Made by a program: the position numbers and the translations under genes
Origin: Phycisphaerales bacterium
GTDB taxonomy: Bacteria > Planctomycetota > Phycisphaerae > Sedimentisphaerales > Anaerobacaceae
Direction of reading: 5' to 3'
DNA: 35,988 nt
NCBI GenBank assembly: GCA_020346325.1
Contig: CP070782.1
Location: forward strand, 6,468,930 to 6,504,917
Notes under the pieces: model-generated
Database searches by the model: none
Seen by the model: the letters and a program-made list of their open reading frames with translations, nothing else
What the model was told of the DNA's origin: nothing
Shown here: positions 8,910-17,289 of the stretch, one piece after another
How the letters are laid out: every line of letters begins with the position of its first letter
How positions within the stretch are numbered: the first letter of the stretch is position 1

Positions 8910-10064
8910 ATGAGAATAGCGATCATCCAGGACTGGCTTACCACACTGGGCGGAGGGGAGAAGTGCATCGAGGCTCTCTGCGGCATCTGGCCCGACGCTG
9001 ACATCTACACCCTGGTCTACCGGTCGGAGGTATTCCAGGAGTCCGTAATTTCGCGGCATCGAGTGACGACGAGCTTCGCTCAGAGATTGCCCTGGAGCAC
9101 GAGGAAGTTCAGGTATTATTTCATGCTCTATCCGTATGCGGTCGAACAATTCGACCTGCGCGGTTACGATGCGGTGATCAGTCTCTCGGCGGCCTTTTCG
9201 CACGGCGTGTTGACGGATCCGGATCAGGTGCACATCTGCTACAAGCACACCCCCATGCGGTACGCCTGGAGCGGCTATCACGAGTACCTGGACGATCCAC
9301 ACATCTGTCGACCCTGGAAACGTCTGCTCGTGAAACTGATTCTCCATCGCATGCGGGGATGGGATTACATCGCGGCCCAACGGCCTGATATCATATTGGC
9401 CAATTCTCAGGAAGTCCGGCGACGGATAGAGAAGTACTATCGGCGCGAGGCGCAGGTCGTCAATCCGCCGGTTTCGATGCCGCCGCGCGACAAGTACGTC
9501 GGCCTGGCCAAAGAGGATTACTACGTCACCATCGGACGTATGGTGCCGTACAAGAAGATGGACCTGATCGTCGAAGCGTTCGGGCGGATGAAGGACAAAC
9601 GCCTGGTTGTCGCCGGCGCAGGGCCGGAATTGCCACGTCTCAAGCACCTTGCCAGAGGCCATGCCAACGTGGAGATTCTGGGCTTCGTTGATGAATCTCG
9701 GAAGCTGGAACTCCTCGGTAAGGCTCGCGCCTTCGTCTTTGCGCCCCACGAAGATTTTGGAATCGCCCCGCTCGAAGCGCAGGGCTGCGGTACCCCCGTG
9801 ATCGCCTACGGGAAGGGTGGAGCCCTGGAGACGATCGTGGATGGAACCACGGGCGTATTCTTCACCGAGCAGACCGCAGAGTCGCTGCGGGAGGGACTGG
9901 AACGATTCGAGAAGATCGAGACGACGTTTGATCCTGCCGTGATTCGCGAGCACGCCGAGCAGTTCAGCGAGGAGGTGTTCCAGCAGCGATTCCGGCGCAT
10001 CGTGGAAGAGAACATCAGATGCGGCGCCGCGCCGCGCCGCCCCGTATATCAGGGGGGGGCCTAA
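8910..10064 (+). CDS. Family 4 glycosyltransferase, WbaZ/mannosyltransferase-like
   Basis: A GT-B enzyme of 384 residues. The N-terminal half shows MRIAIIQDWLTTLGGGEKCI, the glycine-rich acceptor loop, and CYKHTPMRYAWSGYHEYL, a signature of WbaZ/WbdB-like mannosyltransferases. The C-terminal half has YYVTIGRMVPYKKMDLIVEA, VVAGAGPELPRL, and EDFGIAPLEAQGCGTPVIAY at about residue 281. The last contains the E-x7-E donor-binding motif. It probably adds mannose or a similar sugar. The last codons read through a run of eight G (10052-10059) directly before the stop, and the next gene begins 6 bases later. Confidence 0.9.
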   Translation: MRIAIIQDWLTTLGGGEKCIEALCGIWPDADIYTLVYRSEVFQESVISRHRVTTSFAQRLPWSTRKFRYYFMLYPYAVEQFDLRGYDAVISLSAAFSHGVLTDPDQVHICYKHTPMRYAWSGYHEYLDDPHICRPWKRLLVKLILHRMRGWDYIAAQRPDIILANSQEVRRRIEKYYRREAQVVNPPVSMPPRDKYVGLAKEDYYVTIGRMVPYKKMDLIVEAFGRMKDKRLVVAGAGPELPRLKHLARGHANVEILGFVDESRKLELLGKARAFVFAPHEDFGIAPLEAQGCGTPVIAYGKGGALETIVDGTTGVFFTEQTAESLREGLERFEKIETTFDPAVIREHAEQFSEEVFQQRFRRIVEENIRCGAAPRRPVYQGGA

Positions 10065-10070
10065 ACGCAT

Positions 10071-11336
10071 ATGGGCGAACGGAGTTCGAAGCTGGGAGTC
10101 GCTCCTCAGCCCGACGGTGGCGAAAAGACGCCTCGTCCCGGGGCGACGGACCTTGGTGTTGACCTCAAGTCACATGGCGTCGATGGCGTCATCTGTTTCG
10201 GTAGTCAGGACTGGTGGTATCACAATCGCGGCCACATCGATATGCAATTGATGCGTCGCTACGCCCAAAGTGTCACGACCATCTATGTCAACTCGATCGT
10301 CATGCAGAAACCCAAACTGGGAGCCAAAAGTGATTTCATGGCGAAGGTGGCGCGCAAAGCCAAGAGCATCCTCAACGGTTTGAAGGCGACGGACGTGGGT
10401 TTCTGGGCCTATAGCCCGTTTTCCATGCCCGTGCATCATATCGACTGGCTGCGGCCGCTGAACCGAGCGTGTCTCAACGGTCAGTTGAAGCTGGTCTTGC
10501 ACAAGCTGGGTGTGAAGCATCCAATCGTTTGGGTCGCCTGCCCGGCCGCTTGTGAGGTCGCACTGAAGATGAAGAAAGCCGCCTTGGTATATCAGCGAAC
10601 GGACCGCTTCGAAGAGTTTCCCAATGTGGAGCGGGAGGTCATCAAAAGGTACGACACGACGATGAAGGCCGCCGCTGATTTGACGTTGTTCGTCAACCGA
10701 CCGCTCTTCGATGAGGAACAACATGAATGCAAACAGGCTCTCTATCTGGATCATGGTGTAGATTACGATCTGTTTGCCGGCGCGGCGGAGGACCCGACGG
10801 TGCCTGAGGACATCGTCGATATCCCCAAACCCATTATCGGCTTCCACGGTTCGTTCGGCAAGCACACGACCGACTTCGGGCTCATTCGGAAGGTGGCGGA
10901 ACTGGTGCCCGAATACATGTTCGTTTTCGTGGGGCCGAAGGTGCCGGAGTGCGAGTCGCTGGAGACGACCAGGAACATCAAGATGCTTGGGCAGCGCGAT
11001 TATGAGGTCATTCCGCACTACGCGAAGCATTTCGATGTCACCATCATGCCCTGGTGCCAGAATCGTTGGATCGAGGCCTGCAACCCAATCAAACTGAAGG
11101 AGTGTCTGGCACTGGGCAAACCGATTGTCAGCACGCCTTTTCCGGAACTGCAAAAGTACCGTGAGCTAGTATACCAGGCGGCGACCCCGGAAGCGTTCGC
11201 TGAGGCCATACGCACGGCACTGGCGGAAGACAATGCCGAACGCATCAGCGCCCGCCGAAAGGCGGTGGAAAGTGCGTCGTGGGATCGCAAGGCCAGGATC
11301 GTATTGGGGGAGCTGTTCGGAGAGAGGGAGTCTTAG
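10071..11336 (+). CDS. TuaH-like family 4 glycosyltransferase
   Basis: This 421-residue protein resembles teichuronic-acid-type TuaH glycosyltransferases. It has GVICFGSQDWWYHNRGHIDM near the N-terminus, PIVWVACPAACEVALKM, YQRTDRFEEFPN, FHGSFGKHTTDFGLIRKVAE, and the donor-site segment EACNPIKLKECLALGKPIVS. ATG 10071 follows the G-rich end of the previous gene. The first 30 residues are polar and may be an unconserved extension. The enzyme is expected to act in the cytoplasm on the lipid-linked repeat unit; its sugar is unknown. Confidence 0.87.
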   Translation: MGERSSKLGVAPQPDGGEKTPRPGATDLGVDLKSHGVDGVICFGSQDWWYHNRGHIDMQLMRRYAQSVTTIYVNSIVMQKPKLGAKSDFMAKVARKAKSILNGLKATDVGFWAYSPFSMPVHHIDWLRPLNRACLNGQLKLVLHKLGVKHPIVWVACPAACEVALKMKKAALVYQRTDRFEEFPNVEREVIKRYDTTMKAAADLTLFVNRPLFDEEQHECKQALYLDHGVDYDLFAGAAEDPTVPEDIVDIPKPIIGFHGSFGKHTTDFGLIRKVAELVPEYMFVFVGPKVPECESLETTRNIKMLGQRDYEVIPHYAKHFDVTIMPWCQNRWIEACNPIKLKECLALGKPIVSTPFPELQKYRELVYQAATPEAFAEAIRTALAEDNAERISARRKAVESASWDRKARIVLGELFGERES

Positions 11337-11339
11337 GCG

Positions 11340-11813
11340 GTGTCGACAAGCATTTCCAAGCCCCTGAAAATTTGCGTTGCCTGTTGCCCGGGAGGCCACA
11401 TGGTGCAGGCCAAGCAGTTGGCATCGGTCTATGAGAAGTACGATCATGTCTATGTGACCTTTGCCGGGGGCGTGGCCGACGAGATGAAGAAGAGCGCGAA
11501 GGTTCGCACCGTCCCGGATCTCATGCGGCGTAATCCTCTCTCGTGGATCGCCGTCGTGGCCTGCTCGTGCCGCGCGGCGCTGGTCGAACGGCCTGATGTC
11601 GTCATTTCCACCGGCGCCGGCGCCGTGGTATTCTTCTGTGTCTTCGCCAAACTGCTGGGTGCCAAGCTCATCTTTCTCGAGAGCATGGCCAAGGTGACGC
11701 GCCCGACCTGGACCGCCCGGCTGCTGTATCCCTTTGCCGATTTGTTCATGGTGCAGTGGCCGGGGCTGTTGAAGTTCTTCCCCAAAGCGAAGTTTCTCGG
11801 GAGGCTGTTTTGA
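11340..11813 (+). CDS. PssD/Alg14-like glycosyltransferase membrane subunit
   Basis: A 157-residue Alg14/PssD-type protein, the membrane-anchoring and acceptor-binding half of a split GT-B enzyme. Visible features are the CVACCPGGHMVQAKQL glycine-rich start, RPDVVISTGAGAVVFFCVFA (hydrophobic anchor) and KLIFLESMAKVTRPTWTARL. The GTG start at 11340 follows AGAGAGGGAG at optimal spacing. The stop overlaps the TTG start of the next gene, which encodes the matching Alg13-like half. The pair would together form one active enzyme at the cytoplasmic membrane. Confidence 0.88.
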   Translation: MSTSISKPLKICVACCPGGHMVQAKQLASVYEKYDHVYVTFAGGVADEMKKSAKVRTVPDLMRRNPLSWIAVVACSCRAALVERPDVVISTGAGAVVFFCVFAKLLGAKLIFLESMAKVTRPTWTARLLYPFADLFMVQWPGLLKFFPKAKFLGRLF

Positions 11814-12304
11814 TCTTCTTGACTGTCGGCAGTTGGCACAGAGGATTCGATCGGCTCGTCAGCGCCGTCGACGCGCTCAAAGAGACCGGCGAGATCACCG
11901 ACGAGGTGATCGCTCAGATCGGTCCGGGAGAATACGAACCCCAGTATCTTTCGTCGATGGACTTCTGTTCACCGGATGACTTCAAACGCATCGTCAACGA
12001 CGCGCGTTTGGTGATCGGGCATGCCGGCCTGGGTACCATCGCGGTCGCGATCCGGCAGCAGAAGCCGATCATTGTGGTCCCGCGCAAACCTTCGTTGGGC
12101 GAGATATCGGACGATCATCAGTTTCTCACGGCCGAGCAATTGGAGGCCGAAGGCAAGATTCTGGTGGCGCGCGAGGTCGAGGACCTGCCGGCGCGACTTC
12201 GAGAGGCGGAATCCTTCGTTCCCGTTGCCAGCAGCGGATCGCAGGACATCTGTCGGGCGGTGGAAGCGTTCATTGAAGAGGTCGTCGCCCAGAGGTGTCG
12301 CTAG
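11810..12304 (+). CDS. PssE/Alg13-like glycosyltransferase catalytic subunit
   Basis: Start TTG 11810 overlaps the previous TGA (TTGA) and has GGGAGG upstream. The open frame from 11756 belongs to the neighbour's reading region. The 164-residue product has MIFLTVGSWHRGFDRLVSAV, the Alg13/MurG C-terminal-like donor fold, and VIGHAGLGTIAVAIRQQKPI, the H-A-G-x-G-T nucleotide-sugar loop. VVPRKPSLGEISDDHQ follows. With the PssD-like partner it should form a split glycosyltransferase. It is the last gene of the EPS run before a 604-base gap. Confidence 0.88.
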   Translation: MIFLTVGSWHRGFDRLVSAVDALKETGEITDEVIAQIGPGEYEPQYLSSMDFCSPDDFKRIVNDARLVIGHAGLGTIAVAIRQQKPIIVVPRKPSLGEISDDHQFLTAEQLEAEGKILVAREVEDLPARLREAESFVPVASSGSQDICRAVEAFIEEVVAQRCR

Positions 12305-12908
12305 CCGATAGAGTGGTATCGGACTGCGGCTTTGTCACCTTGGCACGGTGCGCGCCCGAGAAACGTGGCAGGACGTCAGGGGTCTCTTCATTTCTAACCT
12401 CAAAGTGACGATATTCTCACTAACGAAACGAAGCAGGCCTCTGGTCAGGGTCGCAGAGCGTTGGCAGATGCAGAGCGGCCGGCCCGACGACTGGCGTGGT
12501 GTTGATGATGGGCCGACGTAGGCTATCGGACCTTGACGGTGCGGCGTCTGCCTGAAATGAGGGCCTGGGTTTCGGAAAGCGGTTCGCCAGCCGTGGAATT
12601 GCCTGGCAGGGCCGGGGGGCCTATGTTAGCATGCAACGGAATGCGTCGTTCGCGTTCTTCCTATCGTGAAGGTGGCCAGACGACAGAGCAGATGACGGTA
12701 GAGAGGGGTGAAGGCAACGCAGCGTGCGCCCTGGGTAAACAACGAGTCTTAAGTCACGTATATGGAGGAGGAGGATATGCCCGCCCAGTGATATGCCCGG
12801 GCGAAAGGCATAGGGCTCGGGACCGTCAGGGCGGATCGCGGTGATCGGAGAAGGCGACGCGGTTGCTGCGCTGGAAAGCGCTAAGAACAGGATCGTTGTA
12901 AGACGCGG
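12305..12908 (+). other. Intergenic region upstream of the exosortase fusion gene
   Basis: A 604-base gap that I read as the end of the EPS operon and the leader of the next one. It holds a perfect 6-bp hairpin directly after the PssE-like gene (CCGATA 12305-12310 with TATCGG 12317-12322) without a strong T-tract. It also holds the inverted repeat AGTGA-N8-TCACT (12404-12421), a possible operator. A G/A-rich ribosome-binding stretch at 12764-12774 stands before tiny ORFs. A hairpin with a GGAA tetraloop (12868-12881) lies just upstream of the next gene. A 103-codon frame at 12533-12844 has no motif, and I do not call it. No clear sigma70 promoter was found. Confidence 0.4.
12762..12791 (+). 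other. Possible leader mini-ORF with strong ribosome-binding sequence
   Basis: ATG 12762 opens a 9-codon frame (MEEEDMPAQ, stop 12789-12791). The GGAGGAGGAGG run within it would serve as a strong ribosome-binding site for the in-frame ATG 12777. A second mini-frame (MPGRKA) starts at 12793. Both short frames begin in a direct repeat, ATATGCCCG (12775-12783 and 12791-12799). A leader peptide or a translation-controlled leader is possible; chance is also possible. Confidence 0.2.
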
Positions 12909-14909
12909 ATGAAACGGGAGAAAACGCTAGAGAAGCTGGATATTCGGACGGTTGTGCTCGTTGGTCGACACGATTTCGGACGGTGTGCGCTCGCGGCACG
13001 CCTGCCGATGGCGCTGTGGCCGATCGGTGACAAGCCGGCGGTCGGGCGACTGCTCGATCACTTGGCAGATGAGGGGATTACCCGCGTGACGATCTGCTGC
13101 GAAAGTGATCTATCGGACCATCTCGATTCGGTTCGGAAGAATGGGCGCCTGGAGATCGAATTGTTGACGGAAGACCTGACCTGTGGCACGGCGGGATGTC
13201 TGCGCGACGCGGTCGGCGCCGATCCGGGGGAACTCGTCTTATTGTTCTCGGGCAGCATGGCGTCCCCCGCGTCGATTCGGAGCATGATTCAGGCCCACCA
13301 GGACGGCGGCGCTGAGTTGACGATGGTGTTCAATCCGAAGCCGTCTGGCGCTGCAGGACATGGATCACCGGCGGAAATCTATTTGTGCAAACCCGACGTG
13401 CTGTCTCTCATTCCGAGGGGAGGTTATTCGGATATCAAGGAGGGATTGATCCCGTCGATTCTCAGTTCCGGCGGAACGGTTCGTCCGCTGGCGTTGGCCA
13501 AGGACGTTGGCAATTTTCACGATCACAAGGGCTACCTGAAGGCGGCCGCCCTGCATTTGGCGGACCGTGCTGATGGGGCGGACGACGGCGTGGCCGGCGA
13601 GCGTGTGGACGTGGCCCCGGGGGCGTCGGTGCATCCCTCAGCAAAAGTCTATGGACCAGTTGTGATCTCCGACCACGCGCAGGTCCGGGAGGATGCCGTC
13701 GTGGTCGGTCCCGCCATCATCGGTCGCCGGGCAGTGGTTGGCCGAGGCAGTTCCGTGGTCAGAAGTGTTTTGTGGGACGCTGCTGAGGTGGGAGCTCAGT
13801 GTGAGGTTGTCGCGTCGATCATCGACTGTGATACCGTGGTTCCTGATCGGACAATTCTCGCCGAGAAGACGGTCTCGGCGGGTGTAGACGCGGTGAGCGA
13901 CGGGCCCGGGGGAGAGGCGACCGGACACAGGAGAAGTTGTGTCTATCGTTCCGCGGGGTATCGAGGGGCTTGGCTGGGAGCGCTGCTGGACAGGGTGACT
14001 GTCCGGGTGGGGCTATCCAGGAGACACAGCGCCGGGATCCTCGGAGGGGCTGCGATGGTTGCGGTGTTTCTGTGGTCCTATTGGGCCACGTTCACCGATC
14101 TTTGTTCCGTCTGGCGCCGAAGCGACGAATACTCCGCCGGGCTGCTGGTTCCTTTCCTGGCTCTTTACGTGATCTGGTGCCGGCGGCGGGATTTTGCCCA
14201 GATGGTGGCGCGGCCTGCCATCATCGGAGGCGTCCTGGCGTTTGTGTTCGCGCAGATTGTCCGGAATCTCGGCGTGTTCTTCTTGTATCGCTCGGCCGAG
14301 AGGCTCTCGATCATTCTCTCAGTGGTGGCGCTTGTTCTGTTGGTGGGAGGGTGGAAGTTTCTTCAGAAACTGTGGCCCGTTATCATCTTCCTCTGCCTGA
14401 TGATGCCCTGGCCTAATCGCGTGCAGTCCGCCATCACGTTGCCACTCCAGCGTTGGGCGACGACGTCGGCCGTGTTCAGTCTTGAATTGGCCGGCTATGA
14501 CGTGTTACAGGACGGCAATATCATCAAGATTGGAGAGACCAGCGTCGCCGTGGCGGAAGCCTGTAACGGGTTGAGGATGATTACGGCCTTCTTCGTCATC
14601 AGCGGCCTGGTTGTGCTCTTGGCCCGGCGGACGTGGTGGGAGAAGCTGCTGGTGCTGATTTCGAGTCTGCCTATTGCGCTGCTCTGCAATACGCTGAGGC
14701 TGGCGGCTACCGCGATTTTCTTCACCATTCTCGAAGGTGAATACTGGGAACAGACGTTTCATGACTATGGCGGATTTGCCATGATGCCTCTGGCGTTGGG
14801 CATGGTAGTGGGGGAGCTGTGGCTTCTGGCCCGGCTGACCACCCCGCCGGCGGAGACGGCGCCGGCTATCATCGCCCGCCGCCGACCACGACAGGTACCG
14901 GACTCGTAA
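12909..14909 (+). CDS. Exosortase fused to nucleotidyltransferase-like and beta-helix domains
   Basis: A 666-residue three-part protein. Residues about 11-215 follow the sugar-nucleotidyltransferase fold (VVLV start, WPIGDKPAVGRLLDHL, then ELVLLFSGS, DIKEGLIPSIL and VGNFHDHKGYL). The G-x-G-T-x-R loop, the P-K-P lysine and the metal-binding G-D are all missing. Residues about 236-312 are hexapeptide-repeat beta-helix (VHPSAKVYGPVVI, VVVGPAIIGRRAVVG). Residues about 375-640 are a multi-pass exosortase. It has RRSDEYSAGLLVPFLALYVI, the catalytic A-C-N-G-L-R (Cys552, Arg556), N-T-L-R (Arg597) and F-H-D-Y (His618). An exosortase cleaves PEP-CTERM proteins at the membrane; free-standing ones are about 300 residues. 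No EpsI-like domain follows. The start has only a weak ribosome-binding site. The next gene begins 17 bases on. Confidence 0.9.
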   Translation: MKREKTLEKLDIRTVVLVGRHDFGRCALAARLPMALWPIGDKPAVGRLLDHLADEGITRVTICCESDLSDHLDSVRKNGRLEIELLTEDLTCGTAGCLRDAVGADPGELVLLFSGSMASPASIRSMIQAHQDGGAELTMVFNPKPSGAAGHGSPAEIYLCKPDVLSLIPRGGYSDIKEGLIPSILSSGGTVRPLALAKDVGNFHDHKGYLKAAALHLADRADGADDGVAGERVDVAPGASVHPSAKVYGPVVISDHAQVREDAVVVGPAIIGRRAVVGRGSSVVRSVLWDAAEVGAQCEVVASIIDCDTVVPDRTILAEKTVSAGVDAVSDGPGGEATGHRRSCVYRSAGYRGAWLGALLDRVTVRVGLSRRHSAGILGGAAMVAVFLWSYWATFTDLCSVWRRSDEYSAGLLVPFLALYVIWCRRRDFAQMVARPAIIGGVLAFVFAQIVRNLGVFFLYRSAERLSIILSVVALVLLVGGWKFLQKLWPVIIFLCLMMPWPNRVQSAITLPLQRWATTSAVFSLELAGYDVLQDGNIIKIGETSVAVAEACNGLRMITAFFVISGLVVLLARRTWWEKLLVLISSLPIALLCNTLRLAATAIFFTILEGEYWEQTFHDYGGFAMMPLALGMVVGELWLLARLTTPPAETAPAIIARRRPRQVPDS

Positions 14910-14926
14910 CATTGGAGAATGGAGCT

Positions 14927-17230
14927 ATGAATAACCTCGAAAAGTATCTGGATCAGGTGATCGACCGGAGCCCCGCCCCGCTTGATGTGCCGTTGGAGGA
15001 GGTGCCGCAGGAGGAGGCCAAGCCGGGCTTCCTGCAGAGCGTGGCGAAACGGTGGCCCATCGTCTTCCTGGTGACGCTTGTCGGGTCTTGCCTCGGGCTG
15101 CCCCTCGTCTGGCTGCTGGTCGAGCCCGAGTATACAGTGCAAGGAGCCGTGCGCGTGGCGCCTTCGGTCGAAAGCATTCTGACCGGTGAAAGCAGTGGCG
15201 GTGGCGGCAGAGACAGCTATGGCAACTTCCTCAATACCCAGGCGAAGATACTGACCAGCGGGCCTATCTTGCAGAGGATCGCGGATGATTTGAAGGATCG
15301 TAACCTTACGATCTTCAGCGGGAAGCCCCAGACCCTCCTCGGCCAACTGAAGGCCAAGCTGCGGCCGGCCCCCACGGGGCCGGTGGATCCGGCCGTGGTG
15401 CTCAAAAGCGCCGTGAGCGGACAGCGAATTACGGCCGGCCATATCGCGCGTACCGAGCTGATGGCCGTGACGATGAAGAGCATAAATGCCAGTGAAGCCA
15501 AGCAGGTCGTTGACGCCTTTCTGCAGCACTATCGGGCGATGTACGGAACCGACTCGCTGGAGAAGGAAAACGAAAACCTGCGTGTGTTGGAGGCCCAGCG
15601 GGATGAGTTGAGGGCGAAGATGGAACGACGCCGCGCGCAGATCCGAGGAATGGCCGAGGAGTACGGCACGGTCGCTTTGGAGGGTCGCGAGGATATGGAA
15701 CTGCGTCGTCAGTCCATGCTGCTGACGGAACTGACGAGGTTGGAAGCCCAGCGGATTGCGCTGGAGGCCAATGTCGATTTGCTGGAGGAGACGGAAACGG
15801 CGAGTCTGACACCGGACCAACTGGTCGCCGCCCGCAAGGAGTACGTCAACTCCGATCCCATGATTGCCGAGCTGTCCGCCAGCATTGTGCAGATGGAACA
15901 CGACCTGCTCGTGGCCAAACAGAGCCTTAATCCTGGGAATCCCGTTCTGATCCAGAGACAGCAGCTGCGGGAGACCTTCAAGCAGACGCTCGATCAGAAA
16001 CGCCAGGAGTTGGAGAAGGAATTCGACGACGGGCTGGAAGAGCGCCTCAAGGTTGCGGCCGAGCAGCGTCTGGCCAATGCAGAAGCGCAGATTCAGGGGG
16101 TCGCCAAGCACGAGGAGCGTTTGCGCGAAGTGTTCAACGAGCAGGACGTACAGACCCGGCAGGTGGGCCAGACCAATCTGGGCATCCAGGATGTGCAACT
16201 GGACTTGATTCAGGACCAGGAACTGTACGACATCATATCTCGTCGCATCAAGGTGATGGAAATGGAGCGGCAGCAGCGGCCGCGCATCACGCCGGCCTAC
16301 CGCGCCGACGTGATCTCGACGGATGATCGCCGGGTCAAGGTGGCTGCGGCGGTAGTCTTTGGGGCCATGGCCTGTGGACTGGGCCTGGCCTTCTTGAGAG
16401 ACAAGATGGACAAGACCCTGCAGACACCAGAGGATGTGGCACGCCACTTAGGGCTGCCGATTCTGGGCACGACGACCAGTTCCCGTACGATCAAGCCAGC
16501 CCAGTTCGCGGAGCAGATCGCTGGTGACTACCAGACGATTCGGACGAACCTGCGGCTGCTGGCGAACGGCGGTATGCCCCGCAAACTTGCCGTTTGCAGC
16601 CCCGGTACGCGAGAGGGAAAGACCACCTTTGCCGTCAATCTGGCCACGAGCCTGGCCAAGTCCGGCAAGAAGGTGCTTCTGATCGATGGCGATTTGCGCA
16701 AGCCGGATGTGCGATACATGCTGAAGCTCTCGAATGGGACCCCGGGTGTGCAGGATGTCCTGTCGGGTGAGGACCCGAGTTCGGCGATTATCTCCGTCCC
16801 CGAAAGCGGATTGCACGTTCTCCCGGCGAATGTCCGCCATCTGGCCGACGTATATGAGTTGCTCGTGTCCTCAATGGCCCACGACCAGATCGAGCGGATG
16901 GGCCGGGAGTACGACCATGTGATCATCGATACGCCACCGGCACTGGCGTTCCCGGATGCTTTGGTTTGGGCCAAGCTGACTGATGCGGTCGTTCTGGTGG
17001 GCTTCGCCGGCCAAACCACCGCGCCTGAACTCAAAGAGGCCAAGGAACGATTCGCGCGCATTCGCGCCCGCGTGCTGGGCGCGATCTTGAGCAATGTTCC
17101 CGCCGAGCAGGGCCTGTATCGCTATGGCTATGGCTACGGCGCGCGGGCGACTGGTCCGGCTGGACGAGCTGCCAAGCGGAAGCGGCTCCTCCTTCCGGCG
17201 CAAGGTCCTGAAGAAGACTCTCATGTTTAG
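14927..17230 (+). CDS. Wzz-type chain-length regulator fused to BY-kinase
   Basis: A 767-residue polysaccharide co-polymerase/tyrosine autokinase. The Wzz domain has TM1 at about residues 44-64, a long periplasmic part rich in heptad-like helices (about 200-430) and TM2 at about 470-487. The cytosolic kinase follows, with Walker A CSPGTREGKTTF (about 556-567), Walker A' VLLIDGDLRKPDV (about 583-595) and Walker B VIIDTPPAL (about 664-672). The tail carries a tyrosine cluster LYRYGYGYG (about 729-737) of the kind phosphorylated between protomers. ATG 14927 has GGAG 9 bases upstream; the longer frame from 14819 overlaps the exosortase. It should control polymer length and export with the Wza-like lipoprotein at 29574-30341. 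Confidence 0.92.
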   Translation: MNNLEKYLDQVIDRSPAPLDVPLEEVPQEEAKPGFLQSVAKRWPIVFLVTLVGSCLGLPLVWLLVEPEYTVQGAVRVAPSVESILTGESSGGGGRDSYGNFLNTQAKILTSGPILQRIADDLKDRNLTIFSGKPQTLLGQLKAKLRPAPTGPVDPAVVLKSAVSGQRITAGHIARTELMAVTMKSINASEAKQVVDAFLQHYRAMYGTDSLEKENENLRVLEAQRDELRAKMERRRAQIRGMAEEYGTVALEGREDMELRRQSMLLTELTRLEAQRIALEANVDLLEETETASLTPDQLVAARKEYVNSDPMIAELSASIVQMEHDLLVAKQSLNPGNPVLIQRQQLRETFKQTLDQKRQELEKEFDDGLEERLKVAAEQRLANAEAQIQGVAKHEERLREVFNEQDVQTRQVGQTNLGIQDVQLDLIQDQELYDIISRRIKVMEMERQQRPRITPAYRADVISTDDRRVKVAAAVVFGAMACGLGLAFLRDKMDKTLQTPEDVARHLGLPILGTTTSSRTIKPAQFAEQIAGDYQTIRTNLRLLANGGMPRKLAVCSPGTREGKTTFAVNLATSLAKSGKKVLLIDGDLRKPDVRYMLKLSNGTPGVQDVLSGEDPSSAIISVPESGLHVLPANVRHLADVYELLVSSMAHDQIERMGREYDHVIIDTPPALAFPDALVWAKLTDAVVLVGFAGQTTAPELKEAKERFARIRARVLGAILSNVPAEQGLYRYGYGYGARATGPAGRAAKRKRLLLPAQGPEEDSHV

Positions 17231-17289
17231 GCGATCCGGAATGGCGTACACGATACGCCCGCGAAGTCCGCGCAATATGTGAGTGACCC

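Noticed and set aside
10052..10059. A run of eight G at the 3' end of the WbaZ-like gene as a phase-variation site
   Set aside because: Slippage would change only the last two residues and the stop position, so a switching effect is doubtful. Noted in the gene entry only.
8673..10070. A 465-codon open frame on the - strand opposite the WbaZ-like gene
   Set aside because: Shadow of a clear GT4 glycosyltransferase; its sequence has antisense-type composition and no domain.
12341..12355. A sigma54-like site, TGGCAC with GC at the right spacing
   Set aside because: The -24 half is perfect, but the -12 half is GCGC instead of TTGC, and no activator site is visible. A single match of this quality is expected by chance.
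12533..12844. A 103-codon + strand frame in the gap before the exosortase
   Set aside because: No ribosome-binding site, no motif, arginine/glycine-rich composition typical of non-coding high-GC DNA.
14765..16447. A 560-codon open frame on the - strand opposite the Wzz/BY-kinase
   Set aside because: The antisense of a high-GC coding region produces long frames. The Wzz/BY-kinase motifs on + are unmistakable, and the - product has no motif.
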